Assembly: GCA_963798705.1 (NCBI GenBank)
Contig: CAWCTW010000005.1
Span: 124,001 to 188,000 of the forward strand
From: AC-56 sp963798705
GTDB lineage: Bacteria; Actinomycetota; Thermoleophilia; Solirubrobacterales; 70-9
Length of the DNA: 64,000 nt
Direction of reading: 5' to 3'
Position numbers and translations under genes: made by a program. Below are positions 63,776-64,000 of this stretch, one piece after another; within the stretch, counting starts at the first letter, position 1; the number at the start of each line of letters is the position of its first letter. The notes under the pieces were generated by a model. It searched no databases, had not been told where the DNA came from, and saw only the letters and a list, made by a program, of their open reading frames with translations.

Positions 63776-64000
63776 GTCCCCCGTCGCGATGGCACAGCGC
63801 TCGGAGGCGACGCTGGCCGATGTGGCGCAGGAGCTCAGGGCCGGCGATCGCTTCCTGCTGACGACTCACGAGGGCCCCGACGGCGACGCGCTGGGGTCCC
63901 TGCTCGCCACGCACAAGCTGCTTCAGCAGCTCGGCAAGGACTCGGTGATGTTCCTCGCCGCGAAGGAGTTCCCGCTCCCCGTGGAGTACCGGTTTCTGCC
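63768..64000 (+). CDS. nrnA: Bifunctional oligoribonuclease/PAP phosphatase NrnA (3' end outside window)
   Basis: The start of a DHH-family phosphoesterase that degrades short RNAs and 3'-phosphoadenosine 5'-phosphate. The visible 77 residues contain the first DHH motif FLLTTHEGPDGDALGS and the following helix LLATHKLLQQLGKDS. It is in the usual place after rbfA. The gene runs off the window, so the DHH/DHHA1 residues are not visible. Confidence 0.9.
   Translation, partial: MSESPVAMAQRSEATLADVAQELRAGDRFLLTTHEGPDGDALGSLLATHKLLQQLGKDSVMFLAAKEFPLPVEYRFL

Overview
The window is very G+C-rich, densely coded DNA that reads as the chromosome of an actinomycete, most likely of the Thermoleophilia/Solirubrobacterales type. 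The signs are an actinobacterial-type integration host factor beside gmk and rpoZ, a fused SecDF after ruvCAB, PyrR-linked pyr genes, many SnoaL-like (NTF2-fold) small proteins, GTG/TTG starts, and TAnnnT -10 boxes placed only 6-11 nt before start codons, which implies many leaderless mRNAs. This placement comes from gene content and motifs, not from a database search.

Layout. 1-13800: the 3' part of dnaG, then accessory genes: a frameshifted HNH gene, tRNA-Asn, a glycosyltransferase, an SDR, a DHA2 exporter, tRNA-Met with a wrecked IS982-type transposase beside it, small SRPBCC/GYD/SnoaL proteins, a secreted beta-helix protein, a lipoprotein and an RpiR regulator. 14069-31622: vitamin B6 synthesis (pdxS-pdxT), an M29 aminopeptidase, yebC-ruvC-ruvA-ruvB, a zinc-ribbon/PAS protein, secDF, an OsmC protein, recJ, and a bifunctional relA/spoT-type gene broken by about a dozen indels and a nonsense codon. 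31650-43112: HIT proteins, a lipid-kinase-like protein, an MBL hydrolase, phosphomannomutase, corA, then a SAM-I riboswitch with terminator in front of a threonine-synthase-like gene and a MoaD/ThiS/CysO-like carrier, a CDP-glucose pathway pair, tRNA-Arg and RNase Z. 44247-56773: a long pyrimidine operon (pyrR-pyrB-pyrC-isochorismatase-like-carA-48 aa ORF-carB-pyrK-pyrD) headed by a PyrR-binding RNA motif, then mihF, gmk, rpoZ and coaBC. 56770-64000: a transposase-less 0.5 kb inverted-repeat element, a TPR protein, dtd, and the rimP-nusA-infB-DUF503-rbfA-nrnA translation/transcription cluster, cut by the window end.

How it fits together. Most genes are housekeeping and are coupled by ATGA/GTGA/TTGA overlaps. 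The unit most worth pursuing is the SAM-riboswitch operon: its PLP enzyme and Gly-Gly-ending carrier suggest protein-thiocarboxylate-dependent sulfur transfer, perhaps to phosphohomoserine to give homocysteine. Other noteworthy signals are the pyr operon's unexpected members, three dispersed palindromes sharing a TTGTCGGCC core, the 0.5 kb inverted-repeat element, and the strikingly local damage in relA.
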